DNA of 64,000 bases, from contig CAVSHN010000017.1 of NCBI GenBank assembly GCA_963727755.1, positions 400,919 through 464,918 of the forward strand, in the 5' to 3' direction. Position 1 is the stretch's first letter. The number at the start of each line of letters is the position of its first letter. The notes below the pieces were generated by a model. It saw nothing but the letters and a program-made list of their open reading frames with translations, made no database searches and was not told the DNA's origin. The DNA comes from DASYAN01 sp963727755 (GTDB lineage Bacteria > Chloroflexota > Ktedonobacteria > Ktedonobacterales > Ktedonobacteraceae). The translations under genes and the position numbers were made by a program. Below are positions 50,997-61,505 of the stretch, one piece after another.

Positions 50997-52060
50997 CTAT
51001 CTCTGAGTCGCCTCATGCACAGCATCAACTAAACGACGCAACATATCGGGGTTAGTTGGAGCCAGCACACCATGTCCCAAATTAAAAATATGCCCTGGAC
51101 GGTTGGCAGCACGGCGCAAGATATCATGCATACCAGCTTCGATTACTGGCCAGGAGGTTAACATTAGTGTTGGGTCCAGATTGCCCTGAATGCCATGATC
51201 ATAGCCGATCTGTGCCCAGGCTTGATCTAGATCGACACGCCAGTCTATACTGATCACATCACTACCAGCCTCCGCCATCAAGGGCAGTAGAGCAGTTGCT
51301 CCCGTACCAAAGTGAATCGCAGGTGTTCCCGTTTGCTTGACAGCCTGGAAAATACGCTGCGTGTAGGGCAGGACAAAACGTCGGTAGACACTGGGACCCA
51401 ATGCACCAACCCAACTATCAAAGAGTTGGACAACATCAGCCCCAGCCTTGATCTGTGCCACGAGGTAATCAGATACGACATCGGCAAGTTTTACCATAAG
51501 TGCTTCCCATACCTCAGGTTGCCCATACATCAGGGACTTGGCAATGCTATAGTCACGCGATGGCCTACCCTCGATCATGTAGCAAGCTAACGTAAAAGGT
51601 GCGCCTGCAAAACCGATCACTGCCTGTTTATCAGCTAGCTCACGACGCACCATACGCACTGCCTCCATGACGAAGGGAACGGACTCTTCGGGCTTAATGA
51701 CCCGTAACGCCTCTACATCCTTCATCGTGCGCACAGGATTATGAATGACAGGACCAAGATCAGGCTCAATCGCTAGTGAGATGCCCATACCTTCGAGCGG
51801 CAACATAATGTCAGCATAAAGCACCGCCGCATCTACTCCCAACTCTTGGACAGGCATCAATGTAATCTGTGTACACAGCTCAGGATCTTTGCCATGGCTA
51901 AAATATCGTACTTTTTGCGCAATTCGCGATACCCCGCTAGACAACGTCCAGCCTGACGCATAAACCAGATCGGAGTAACATCAGGCTGCCGGAGATGACA
52001 AGCATCCATAAACCGGGTTAGCCCAGTAGGTCGCGGGAGAGACGAAACAGGTTTGTACAT
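50997..52060 (-). pseudogene. hemE: Uroporphyrinogen decarboxylase, one frameshift
   Basis: HemE decarboxylates uroporphyrinogen III to coproporphyrinogen III in heme synthesis. The 5' part (52060 to about 51,890) reads PVSSLPRPTGLTRFMDACHL and the signature PIWFMRQAGRCLAGYRELRK. The frame then shifts near 51,890 (CCATGGCAAAGATCC). The rest (DPELCTQITLMPVQELGVDA, IGFAGAPFTLACYMIEG, VQLFDSWVGALGP, HIFNLGHGVLAPTNPD) runs to 50997 in another frame. Together they give about 353 residues, full length. AAGGAA precedes the ATG. All conserved motifs are intact apart from one indel, so a sequence error is as likely as a real mutation. Confidence 0.85.
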
Positions 52061-52227
52061 GAATGTTCCTTTTCACAAGCAAGTTGATAACAAGCTTCGC
52101 TATGTCCTCTCTATAATAACGTATCTATGGACTCTATGGCAATGACAAAATCTAGCTTGTTCCCCTTCCTACCAACACTTAAGAGGGAGATCGCCCATGC
52201 TTGTGAGGCCGCGTTAGGGGTATTCTG

Positions 52228-53135
52228 TTAATGGCCAGCTATCGGAATATAGCTACTCAGTTCTTGATGATCGTGGTGACGTATTGTCGATCTTGCCTCA
52301 CGACGAGGTGAACGGAGTCGTCCGATCGCTAGTGCAACAAAGTAGGAGAGTGCAGCCAAGACTGAGATGTAGAAGCTCACTGGCAGTTGCTCCCACGGAC
52401 CAAAAAAGGCCAAAAGAGCCCACCCCAAACACAGCCCAAGCCCACAACGATTGAGAAAGCAATGGATGTGAGTGGCCGATGTGTCACATGTTCGGCGGTG
52501 GCAGCGGGCGCAATCAAGAGCGCGAAGACAAGCAAGACCCCTACTACCTGCACAGAGACAGTAATCGTTATTGCTAGTAACAGCAAGAAGAGCATCGAGA
52601 GCAAGCGCAACGGGATCCCACGTATGGCCGCTACTTCAGGATCAACGGAGGCAAAGAGCAATGGGCGGAAGATGATAGCAATGGAGAGCAAAGCTATCCC
52701 TCCCACAACCAGCGTCGCGAGAAGAGCTGCATGCGAGACACTTAAAATGGAGCCAAAGAGCACGCCAACAGCCTCAGTTGCTCCCTGGGTATAGATGCTC
52801 AGAAACAGAACACCTAAGCCAAGTGCGAATGCCAGCACCATACCTGTCTCCACATCCCGTCCGCGCAAACGATGGCCTAGGGCTCCAATGCCAAGCGCTG
52901 CCAGCACAGTCAAGACGAACATGCCAAGCAGTGAACTGAGACCAATAATGACAGCTCCGGTAGCTCCTGCAAAACTAATATGCGAGAGTAAATCGGTCGC
53001 AAAGGTTTGGGCACGCAAAACAACGAAATAGCCGACCACTCCGGCAATGATGGCTACCATCGTCCCGGCTAGGAAGGCGTTTTGCACAAATTCATGGGTA
53101 CGAAACAGGTCAATCATCGATGTAAACATGGTCAT
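52228..53135 (-). pseudogene. Metal ABC transporter permease (ZnuB/TroC type), frameshifted near the 3' end
   Basis: This is an ABC-3 family permease for Zn/Mn/Fe uptake with about eight membrane helices: FLAGTMVAIIAGVVGYFVVL, FATDLLSHISFAGATGAV, LFGSILSVSHAALLATLVVG and VQVVGVLLVFALLIAPAAT. Near 52,440 the frame shifts. The last helix (WEQLPVSFYISVLAALSYFV, ALAIGRLRSPRR) continues in another frame to 52228. A single indel restores about 300 residues. Its start (ATG at 53135) overlaps the stop of the second permease in ATGA, so the two were co-translated. No ATPase or binding-protein gene remains nearby. Confidence 0.75.
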
Positions 53136-53839
53136 CCTTCCTCTATCCCAACACGGTTGTCAGGGAAGAGAGCAATCTTACTTGTAGCATTGGCCCATCC
53201 AGCGGGATGCTTCCAGGTCAGTGGGCCTGCCCATCCAGCGGGATGCTTCCTGGGCAGGCCCACTGACCTGGGTGGCAATGGTCTGCCCTCTTCCTGGTTA
53301 TAGCGTGCCAGTTGCTGTGAAGAGGGGAGAGGTCTGGCGTTCTTTCCTATCCAGAGAGGAGAAAGCATGCGCACAGGCAGGTAGATTCCAAATGAAATAG
53401 TTGTCAGATAGAAACTGACGGGCCAGTTGCCATTGGCTGCTAGAATAATACTCCCCCAGAGAGAGACTAGGCCTAGGAGCATAGCACACAGAATGACCCA
53501 CAGCGGGCGGCGAAAGATGTGCATGGCCGTGGCTGCTGGACCAACTAGTAGGGTAAAAATCAGTAGGATGCCGACAAATTGCACCGACACCGATACGGTG
53601 ATGGCTACCAGAACCAGGAAGAGCACCGAGAGCCTCTCCACGGGAACGCCACGTGCCTGTGCGACATCAGGGTCAATCGAGCAGAAGAGCAAAGGGCGAA
53701 ATAGCATGAGGGTTACACTCATCACCACTACACTGAAGATCACTGTCACGAATACATCCGTCTGGCTGATGCCCAGGACTTGTCCAATCAGGATACTGTA
53801 GGCCTGCTCCGCATAGGCATGGTAGAGAGAGATGAACAT
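53132..53839 (-). pseudogene. Second metal ABC permease, 5'-truncated, with inserted palindrome
   Basis: The frame aligns with the second half of the neighbouring permease: MFISLYHAYAEQAYSILIGQ matches LFLSIYTQGATEAVGVLFGS there, and FRPLLFCSIDPDVAQARGVP and VQFVGILLIFTLLVGPAATA follow. About 108 residues of the N-terminal half are missing; upstream lie a hairpin and an unrelated AT-rich gene. The C-terminus is extended by a repeat (RKHPAGWAGPLTWKHPAGWA) encoded by the 53,213-53,271 palindrome. The protein is unlikely to be functional. Confidence 0.7.
53213..53271. repeat. Perfect 20-bp inverted repeat inside the permease gene
   Basis: CCAGGTCAGTGGGCCTGCCC (53213-53232) is the exact complement of 53252-53271, with a 19-base loop. 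Overlapping it are two direct copies of CCCATCCAGCGGGATGCTTC (from 53194 and from 53230). The structure is far too perfect for coding constraint and adds a duplicated HPAGWA to the protein, so it is probably an inserted palindromic repeat unit. Confidence 0.85.
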
Positions 53840-53870
53840 ACTCCTTGTGATTAGTGCGTATGCAAGTCTT

Positions 53871-53906
53871 GCTCTTGCCTAGGGCAGTTGGGCAAGAGCT
53901 ATTTTT
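53871..53906 (+). terminator. Hairpin with T-run at the truncated end of the permease
   Basis: GCTCTTGCC (53871-53879) pairs perfectly with GGCAAGAGC (53891-53899), followed by ATTTTT on the plus strand. No plus-strand gene ends here. It marks the break point between the truncated permease and the next gene and may be the scar of a rearrangement. Confidence 0.5.
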
Positions 53907-53951
53907 GTCTCTCAATTTTTGCTGTTCAAGATAATATTTCTCTATTTGCTT

Positions 53952-54446
53952 TTATCTATTATTTTGAAGCATACTTTGATATTCATTTATTAACTTCTGC
54001 CTCATAGCTACTTTCTTTTTCAAATTAAATTCAATAATGGGATATAAAAAATTCTTTGCAGCTTCATTGTTTGTCAATCGTAAAATACCAATAGATTTAA
54101 GATCTCCCGCAATAGTCCATTCTATTGAATGTATTCTCAGTGATAAATTACTAAGATAGAATTTATCTTCACGTGTTGTATTAACGGTTATTATCTCCAT
54201 ACCTCTTGCATTGAACAATTCCGTAGATTTTTGCTTTTTTGATCTTTCATAATAATCTATCTTCTCTACAAGGAACTTCCTTTTCCTGTCTGAAGGCTCT
54301 TGCTGATCTGTTTCTTCTTTCGAATAGTCTTTTGCAGGGTCTAGATTAAGCCTTTCGCACAGTTGCCTAAGATAGCTTTTCTTTTTCTCCTCTTCGGCTT
54401 TTGTCTCAATAGTTTTTCCACGATCCAATGATTTTTCTAGAGCCAT
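53952..54446 (-). CDS. Hypothetical protein, charged N-terminus and C-terminal alpha/beta region
   Basis: I recognise no family. AAGGAGAG lies 5 bp before the ATG, so translation is likely. Residues 1-80 are very charged and helical (KTIETKAEEEKKKSYLRQLC, RKRKFLVEKIDYYERSKKQK). Residues 80-164 look folded (MEIITVNTTREDKFYLSNLS, IEWTIAGDLKSIGILRLTNN). AT-rich compared with the flanking permease and nuo genes, which suggests later acquisition. It sits where the missing half of the permease gene should be. Confidence 0.6.
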   Translation of the reverse strand: MALEKSLDRGKTIETKAEEEKKKSYLRQLCERLNLDPAKDYSKEETDQQEPSDRKRKFLVEKIDYYERSKKQKSTELFNARGMEIITVNTTREDKFYLSNLSLRIHSIEWTIAGDLKSIGILRLTNNEAAKNFLYPIIEFNLKKKVAMRQKLINEYQSMLQNNR

Positions 54447-54813
54447 TTGTTCTCTCCTTGCATTATTGAAAGCACAGAAATAGTTTCACATCAAGTATAC
54501 CTTATTGAAGAGACTGTGTAGGGGAAAAGGGGGACGAAAAGAACTTGCAATTAGATCATGAGGCAAAAAAGGGCGTCCCCTTGAAAAATGAGTGACCCAT
54601 GAGTTATAAATATTAAAGAGATCCAAAAGGGAGAAAAATTGTGGACAAAAGTATCAATTAGGTAAAGCAACTACATACCTGTTGAATGATTATCAAGCAG
54701 CCCTAGATAACAGGAGAATTGATAAGGTCACGGTAGACCGTCAGTTTGAAAATATTATCTATGAATTGTGTGATGACTAGAAGTTAGCTCCTAGCCATAA
54801 CTGAGCACAAAAA
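54447..54813. other. Gene-free stretch with a degenerate frame
   Basis: No intact gene is present. Between about 54,620 and 54,780 an unstarted frame on the plus strand reads GQKYQLGKATTYLLNDYQAA then DKVTVDRQFENIIYELCDD before a stop. It lacks an ATG and may be a gene remnant. A GGGGACG/CGTCCCC inverted repeat spans about 54,530-54,582. Confidence 0.35.
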
Positions 54814-54842
54814 GAGACCGTCAACTGACGGGCTCTTTTTTT
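54807..54842. terminator. Terminator after nuoH
   Basis: CCGTCA pairs with TGACGG at 54818-54830, extended by GAG/CTC at the base. There are A residues on the left and seven T on the right, so it works in both directions. On the minus strand it lies 3 bp after the nuoH stop codon. Confidence 0.85.
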
Positions 54843-54844
54843 AT

Positions 54845-56104
54845 TTACGCTCCTACAGTCCTCATATTTCGCTCTTGCTCATTATTCCTAGTTCCGTTTA
54901 GCGTGCCCTCCACTTGCGGCGTAGCCTTTTCCAATTTCACCAATCGTACCGAGGATGGCAACACGATATCACCTTTGCCTCGTTTTTCCTCAAAGCGTGT
55001 GCCTTCGGCAAAACTCTTACGACGAATGGCAATGAGCAAAACGACAATTACAGCTAGTCCTGCTAGACCACTAACCCACCATGGCCAATTTAGGGCTACA
55101 CATGTTGCGGTGATGACCACATTTAGGATAGCTAGCGGTAATAACACTTGCCAACCAAGACGCATTAAGTGGTCATAGCGGATGCGTGGTAGGGTGGCAC
55201 GAAGCCATATAAAGAGGAATAGGAAGATGGCAACTTTGACTAGGTAAATAATGATGGACACACCAGGGATGTTATCGGTCAGCCCAAAGAAGCTCCAGCC
55301 GCCGAAGAAGAGTGTTGCGGCAACCGAACTGACCGTAATCATATTGATGTATTCCGCCATCTGGTAGAGGCTCCAGCGCAGGCCACTATATTCGGTCAGG
55401 TAGCCAGCGGTTAGTTCCTGCTCGGCCTCTGGCAGGTCAAATGGGGCCCGGTTGACCTCGGCAACGCCTGCAATGAGATAGATCAGGAAGCCTAGAGGCT
55501 GTGCGAGCACAAACCAGATACCCATACTAACCTGCTGATGGATAATGCCAACCATGCTCAGGGTACCAGCCCACATCAATGTTCCACTGAGAACTAGTCC
55601 CAGACTTGTCTCGTAGGAAACCATCTGTGCGGCACTACGCAGGGAACCTAGTAGGGAATAGCGATTACCCGAGGCCCAGCCACCCAGCACAATGCCATAG
55701 ACAGCGAGCGATGAGATCGCGAGTATCCAGAGCAAACCAACGTTAACATCGGCGATCAGTGGGTCCCAGATGCTCGGTGCTTTTGGATTCCAGTTGTTGC
55801 CAATCGGTATGACGGCAAATGCTGACAGTGCGACAACAATCGAGAGGGTTGGTGCGATAAGATAGATCACCTTTTTGGCTTGTGCAGGTACAAATTGCTC
55901 TTTAAAAGCCATTTTCAACGCATCGGCCACTGGCTGAAAGAGGCCGAATGGGCCTGCGCGGTTGGGGCCAACGCGGCCCTGAATCTTAGCTATCACACGC
56001 CGTTCAATAAGCGTTATGTAAGCAAAAGCCGTTAAAAGTGCAAAGATGACGATCGCACTCTTGATAATATTTGCGACAATTGGGTTATTGAGAAGATCAA
56101 ACAT
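54845..56104 (-). CDS. nuoH: NADH-quinone oxidoreductase subunit H
   Basis: NuoH is the membrane subunit of complex I that forms part of the quinone site. Its signatures are present: ERRVIAKIQGRVGPNRAGPF, GLFQPVADALKMAFKE and AEVNRAPFDLPEAEQELTAG. Eight to nine membrane helices are visible. The 419 residues include a C-terminal extension of about 60 residues beyond the last helix (EEKRGKGDIVLPSSVRLVKL), with K, R and E. The start overlaps the nuoG stop by 8 bp, so translation is coupled. A terminator follows, so the operon ends here and nuoI and later subunits are elsewhere. Confidence 0.95.
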   Translation of the reverse strand: MFDLLNNPIVANIIKSAIVIFALLTAFAYITLIERRVIAKIQGRVGPNRAGPFGLFQPVADALKMAFKEQFVPAQAKKVIYLIAPTLSIVVALSAFAVIPIGNNWNPKAPSIWDPLIADVNVGLLWILAISSLAVYGIVLGGWASGNRYSLLGSLRSAAQMVSYETSLGLVLSGTLMWAGTLSMVGIIHQQVSMGIWFVLAQPLGFLIYLIAGVAEVNRAPFDLPEAEQELTAGYLTEYSGLRWSLYQMAEYINMITVSSVAATLFFGGWSFFGLTDNIPGVSIIIYLVKVAIFLFLFIWLRATLPRIRYDHLMRLGWQVLLPLAILNVVITATCVALNWPWWVSGLAGLAVIVVLLIAIRRKSFAEGTRFEEKRGKGDIVLPSSVRLVKLEKATPQVEGTLNGTRNNEQERNMRTVGA

Positions 56105-56492
56105 GATCTACCTCCTGCTCCTGGGTTCTGATGCCTTGTAGGCCTAGATCTTCCCATGTCAAGCCTGCATAGAAGGGGTTAGTGTCGGCAATTTCCAGGA
56201 AGATATCACGTGGGCTGGCGTAGGTCCATTGTTCTCCCATATGGCGTGCCAGAGTCGTTAGAATTTCCCAGTCGGCCTTAGCTCCGGAAAGCGGGCGCAA
56301 TGCCTTGCGAATGGCTTGGATATGATGATCAACATTAGTCATGCTGCCATCTTTTTCGGCGAAGGTCACGGCGGGTAGGACAACATTGGCCAGTTGGGCT
56401 GTCTCAGTTAGCAGAATGTCCTGGACAATGATAAAGTCGAGACTCAATGGCAGGGATGCTTTGGGCAGGTGACGTACCGGATCGAGGTCCGG
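56097..56492 (-). CDS. nuoG: NADH-quinone oxidoreductase subunit G, C-terminal fragment
   Basis: Only the last 130 or so residues are present: DFIIVQDILLTETAQLANVV, PAVTFAEKDGSMTNVDHHI, then KADWEILTTLARHMGEQWTY. This is the end of the molybdopterin-oxidoreductase-like domain of NuoG. The homologous sequence ends at about PDLDPVRHLPK. Upstream, the frame runs into 23S rRNA sequence read backwards, which is not coding. The break is an abrupt junction, not a gene end, so the true gene was cut by an assembly join or rearrangement. Confidence 0.85.
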   Translation of the reverse strand, partial: PDLDPVRHLPKASLPLSLDFIIVQDILLTETAQLANVVLPAVTFAEKDGSMTNVDHHIQAIRKALRPLSGAKADWEILTTLARHMGEQWTYASPRDIFLEIADTNPFYAGLTWEDLGLQGIRTQEQEVDHV

Positions 56493-57367
<875 letters not shown>

Positions 57368-57614
57368 ATATAACACCCAATCGGTTTGAGGTGTTAAACG
57401 CTAAGATCGCAAACTTAAAATCACAGAACAAACAGAGAAGTTACAGATTTCCAATGCAGGCGAAAGACAAAAGAGGAAGGCGAAAGCCATAAATCTTGAA
57501 GTGAAAAGTCTGGCTAAAGCGTATTGAAGTAGTACAGAAGAAGAGAAACTAAGTAAATAAAAAGACCCGGTCTTTTGCCTTGCGCCGTTAATCTTTGACT
57601 AGTTCACACCAGTT
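57368..57614 (+). other. 23S-5S spacer
   Basis: No tRNA is seen. A hairpin AACACC...GGTGTT lies directly after the 23S end (about 57,373-57,396) and may be part of the processing stem. The rest is A-rich. Confidence 0.6.
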
Positions 57615-57733
57615 TGCTTGGTGACCATAGCGAACGTGAACCACCCGATCCCATCCCGAACTCGGAAGTGAAACCGTTTAGCGCCGATGATAGTGTGGCA
57701 GTTTGCCATGCGAAAGTAGGGAATCGCCAAGCT
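57615..57733 (+). rRNA. 5S ribosomal RNA
   Basis: The 5S consensus is present: GACCATAGCG, then CACCCGATCCCATCCCGAAC, GAAGTGAAAC and GCGCCGATGATAGTGTGG. The ends pair (GCTTGGTGA at 57616-57624 with TCGCCAAGC at 57724-57732), which fixes a length of about 119 nucleotides. Proteobacterial type. Confidence 0.95.
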
Positions 57734-57743
57734 CTTTATACTA

Positions 57744-57773
57744 AACCCAAGCTTAAAGCTTGGGTTTTTTTTT
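57744..57773 (+). terminator. rRNA operon terminator
   Basis: AACCCAAGCT (57744-57753) pairs perfectly with AGCTTGGGTT (57757-57766), followed by a run of nine T. It lies 11 bp after the 5S end. No further operon genes follow. Confidence 0.95.
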
Positions 57774-57885
57774 GCCTGCCTGCTGAGCTGGGATTATCGC
57801 AGCTCAGGCGTTAGCGCACAACCGCACCACGTACAATTTCCGACCGACTTCTGGCATCCTCACATTTTTTTAGTGAGGATAAGTA

Positions 57886-58201
57886 ATGAAAATAAACGCA
57901 CATTGGCGGCGGCATGTGGAAGCTTGGCGTGGGAGTGGGTTAAGTCAGGCTGATTATTGTCGCCAGCAAGGCCTCAATCCCAAAACCTTTTCAGTGTGGA
58001 CGCGGCGTGTTCAGGGTGATTTATCCTTGAACAAGGACACCCCCGCTCGAATTAATTTCTGTTCAAGTGGCGCCATCGGCAGCGGTCGCTACCGCCGAAG
58101 CAAGCGCAATACTGCTTCGGTTTCCACACGGTGCGCAGCTTGAACTATCCACAGCCGTGTCACCTCGTTGGTTGGCGGAATTGTTGCGATGCCTGGCTTA
58201 A
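57886..58201 (+). pseudogene. IS66 TnpA (frameshifted)
   Basis: The first 55 residues (NAHWRRHVEAWRGSGLSQAD, YCRQQGLNPKTFSVW) are the IS66 TnpA helix-turn-helix. Near 58,050 the frame shifts. The usual C-terminus (VQVAPSAAVATAEASAILLR, LSTAVSPRWLAELLRCLA) continues in another frame to the stop at 58199-58201, overlapping tnpB. Confidence 0.8.
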
Positions 58202-58545
58202 TCGCTACCCCAGGACAAATCTGGTTAAGCGTAGCGCCTGTTGATCGCCGCCGAGGAATAGAGGGGTTGTCAGCGCAGGTAGCGCAAACCTTGGGACAGA
58301 AGCCCTGTGAAGGATCGGCCTTTGTGTTTCGCAACGCCTCCGGTAATCGCATCAAAGTCCTGCTGTGGGATGGCAGCGGCGTGTGGTTGTGTCAGCGCCG
58401 ATTACATCAGGGGCATTTCATTTGGCCCAAGCGGGGTGAGTGCAATTTTTCCATCACACAAGCGCAGTGGGAATGGCTGATGGCCGGGGGGTGGATTGGC
58501 GACGTTTATCGGCGCTGCCGCCTGCTCATTTGCAGGCCTGATTAA
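58189..58545 (+). CDS. IS66 TnpB (Orf2)
   Basis: The family signature is present: TPGQIWLSVAPVDRRRGIEG, SAFVFRNASGNRIKVLLWDG and GVWLCQRRLHQGHF. TnpB is needed for IS66 transposition, with unknown biochemical role. The start ATG at 58189 is inside the end of tnpA, the usual coupled arrangement. The last residues (RRCRLLICRPD) differ from the common end RRLPPAHLQA, which is found one frame away, so a one-base change lies near the stop. Confidence 0.85.
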   Translation: MPGLIATPGQIWLSVAPVDRRRGIEGLSAQVAQTLGQKPCEGSAFVFRNASGNRIKVLLWDGSGVWLCQRRLHQGHFIWPKRGECNFSITQAQWEWLMAGGWIGDVYRRCRLLICRPD

Positions 58546-58618
58546 AGATATTTTTGGCGATTGAAAAATCGCTTGAAAGCCAGTATTTATACTGGTTAGA
58601 GAGGTGTTTTGCGGTAAA

Positions 58619-59230
58619 ATGACTGCCATGAAAATACTGGACCAACTGGATGAATTGAACCTTGATTCTGCCGCCCAAACGCAGGTGGCGGCACTGGTTC
58701 AAGCGTTGCTGGATCAGGTGAAAAAGGATGCTGAAACCCTTCAAGCCAAAGACCTCAAAATTCAGGCCCTCATCCTGGAATTGGCTCATCTGCGGCGGCT
58801 TCGCTATGGCGTGAAGAACGAAGCATTGTCCAGTGTGCAAAGGGATTTGTTCGAGGAAGCCTGCAACGAAGACATCGCCGCGCTTATGGCCGAAGTCGAG
58901 CAGGCAGACGATCAAGCCGGTTCCTCCGTTACTAAACCCAAGCGACCCCGCGCGGGTCGTCAACCCTTGCCACCTCATCTGCCGCGCATTGAGCATCGCC
59001 ACGAACCGGAGTCCTGTCAATGCGGCCAGTGCGGTAAGGACCTGGTCAAGATCGGCGAAGACATCACTTAACAACTGGATGTCGAGCCCGCCAAGTTCTT
59101 TGTTCACCCATCCGTCCGCAATACGCTTGTCGTGCCTGCGAAACCAGCACCGCCGCGCCGATTTCCCCCGCTATCATCGACGGTGGCATGGCCGCAGTGG
59201 GTTTGCTGGTTTGGGTGCTAATCAGTAAAA
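58619..59230 (+). pseudogene. IS66 TnpC, truncated
   Basis: The N-terminal coiled coil and zinc-finger region of the IS66 transposase is present (LRRLRYGVKNEALSSVQRDL, CQCGQCGKDLVKIGED). An in-frame TAA at 59069-59071 replaces the usual Glu codon (EDVTEQLDVEP elsewhere). Downstream the family sequence continues (QLDVEPAKFFVHPSVR) and then in another frame (ISPAIIDGGMAAVGLLVWVL) until about 59,230. The catalytic DDE domain is absent. Confidence 0.8.
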
Positions 59231-59546
59231 TCCATGCCCAAAGGACATGGAATTGCATTAACCCCCTTGAAGGGGGCCAAGCTGTCCTTCATGAGAGGCA
59301 AGCTTGAGAGCTGAGCACCAATACGTTTGTTATTTTAGAGCCAATTGCGCTGCTCTGTAGGCCACGATTTGTCTAACCTACAGCCTTCCCTAAAAATCGT
59401 TTACCCCAAATTTTAACGGTAGAATCAGGGTTTGAGAGAAACGATCACGGTTTTTTTCGGATTTTCACCCCAAGATTGATGTGGCAGATAATGGTGGGGA
59501 GCGATATAATTAACCTATTGATAATTATGCTGATTATAGGTATTTT
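59231..59546. other. 316-bp stretch between IS66 remnant and DDE transposase
   Basis: No gene is present. Short hairpins are visible: CCCCCTT/AAGGGGG at about 59,265-59,278 and CTGTAGG/CCTACAG at about 59,355-59,383. These may belong to element ends, but I cannot define terminal inverted repeats. Confidence 0.4.
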
Positions 59547-61029
59547 ATGACTCAGATAGCCGCTGCATTATTTGCTTGGGATGCCGTCGAAGCCCGTTCG
59601 GATCTGGAACGTTTTTTTCTGGTTCGTGACCACCTGCCGGACAGCGATTTGATCGCAGCATTGGAAGCGAAACGTGGGCTGGGTCGTGATGACTACCCGG
59701 TGATTCCTATGTGGAATGCAATAATAGCTGGCGTGGTTTTTCAACATGAATCGATTGAATTGTTGCAGCGAGAGCTATCCCGCAATCCCTCCTTGTTACA
59801 GGCTTGTGGCTTTAATGTTTTACCTTTACAAAAAAAGCCGGTGGCGCAGCTGGTGAAGAATGAGCTCACCGGAAGGATGGACGTAGTTTGGCCCCAACCC
59901 GAAGCGCCTCACTATGCGGTGCCCAATAGCTGGAATTTCTCGCGCTTTCTCAGCAATCTCATTGCCGTCGAAACGGAACAAGGGCTGGTTAGCCGAATGC
60001 TAATCGACTTGCGTGAACAGTTAATGGAAGTGCTACCTGATTTTGGTCAACACCTGGGCTACGATGGCAAAGCCATTGATTGCCACAGCACCGGACAAGT
60101 CGATAGCAAGAGCGGACACTGTTCAGACCCGGATGCCGATTGGGGTCATCACGAAACAGCCGGAGTGAATACCAAAACCGGCACTCCCTGGAAGAAAGTG
60201 AAGAACTGGTTTGGTTATGGTCTGCACCTGATTGCCGACACCCACTACGAAATTCCGGTGGCGTTTCATCTGACCCCTTGCCTCTCATTCTGAGCCGGTT
60301 GAACTGCGGGCTATGCTTGATGAGCTGTTCGAACAAACGCCCGGACTGGCCGAGCGCTGCGCGGATTTTAGTGCGGATCGAGGCTTGGATTGCGCCGAAA
60401 CCAAGGCTAAGCTATGGGATGAGCATCACATCCGTCCACTTATCGACACCCGCGAATTGTGGCGATCAGAAAAACAGGAACCCAATTATGAGCCTGGTCA
60501 GCCTATTACGCGTCCTCTCTACCCCGATCGGGCTGACACTATTGTGTATACCGAGAAAGGGACGGTTCATTGTGTTTGCTTAGTCACCGGCACACAACGC
60601 GATTTAGCCTTTCAGGGTTTCGAAGCCGATCGCGACACCCTGAAATATCGCTGCCCTGCGGCTGCTTATGGCTTAGATTGCCAGGGTCAAGCCCAATGCC
60701 ACGCAGCCGGGCAAGTAAATCCGGGCGACTATGGACGCATTGTCCGCATTGACATCACGGAGCAAAATCGGCGCATCTTCGTTCCGACACCTCACGGCAG
60801 CCCCTCTTGGCAGCGAGGTTATGTACGCCGTAGCGCCTTGGAACGCATCAACAACCGCATCGACAATAGCTTCTGTTTTGAAAAACACTTTATACGGGGT
60901 CAGGCCAAAATGAAAACCCGTATGGGATTGGCCCTGGCGGTTATGATGGCCATGGCGCTAGGCCATGTGAAAGCGGGACGCATCGAGCAGATGCGCTCAC
61001 TGGTTCAGCCGATTCGACAAACGGGTTAA
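59547..61029 (+). pseudogene. DDE transposase (IS4/IS1182-like), frameshifted
   Basis: The first frame (59547-60293) has MTQIAAALFAWDAVEARSDL and the first catalytic Asp region GYDGKAIDCHSTG, continuing to HYEIPVAFHLTP. Near 60,275 the frame shifts. The second frame (to 61029) reads ASHSEPVELRAMLDELFEQT, CAETKAKLWDEHHIRPLIDT (second Asp) and the C-terminal RRSALERINNRIDN with the expected Glu. A single indel separates them, and together they give about 490 residues. Family placement between IS4 and IS1182 is uncertain, and no terminal repeats were found. Confidence 0.75.
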
Positions 61030-61241
61030 ATTCATACTGAGGCGTTTCCCAACACAGGCCGATGGCCCCGGCCTGGGGGACTATTGCCTAAAAACAGGCT
61101 CCGATGATTTTTTCGATATTCTGCACCTAAAATCTTCAGATGCCGTGTTAGTGAGCCGTCCAAAAAATTAAATTGGCGCGAAATAACCGACCCTTTTTCG
61201 AGCCAGTAAACCTGAAAAACGTTACAGCGCAAATGTCTCTT

Positions 61242-61436
61242 TTAAAAAACTACTTTGTCTTCTTGGTACTTTACGTACTTTTGTATCATTTCTGAATCTA
61301 AACCTACGGTATCGACACAATAACCTTCAGCCCAAAAATAATTACCCCAATATGGACGCTGCTTCAGCTCAGGAAACTTGCTGAACACTCTTATTGCTGA
61401 TTTCCCCTTCATTACACCCATCAACGATGATATGGA
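61242..61436 (-). pseudogene. IS200-type TnpA, 3' part (interrupted by IS21)
   Basis: This encodes SSLMGVMKGKSAIRVFSKFP and GNYFWAEGYCVDTVGLDSEM then IQKYVKYQE, the C-terminal half of a Y1 (HUH) transposase with the catalytic tyrosine in IQKY. The 5' half lies at 63856-64000 on the same strand; the IS21 element sits between them. Joining across the insertion restores KVSISSLMGV. Confidence 0.85.
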
Positions 61437-61505
61437 TTTCCGGCGTCAACTATCTTGTCCGGTTTGGCGACAATTATCCTGGCCGGTTTTAGTTAAAAAA
61501 ATGGG

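Larger units (their letters stand above)
57807..59230 (+). mobile_element. IS66-family remnant (tnpA, tnpB, start of tnpC)
   Basis: The three-gene order of IS66 (small helix-turn-helix TnpA, TnpB 'Orf2', large TnpC) is recognisable, but TnpC is cut off at about 59,230 and the right end is missing. The left end is near 57,807 (GCGTTAGCGCACAACCGC), estimated only. tnpA and tnpC carry frameshifts or stops, so the element is dead. Confidence 0.7.
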
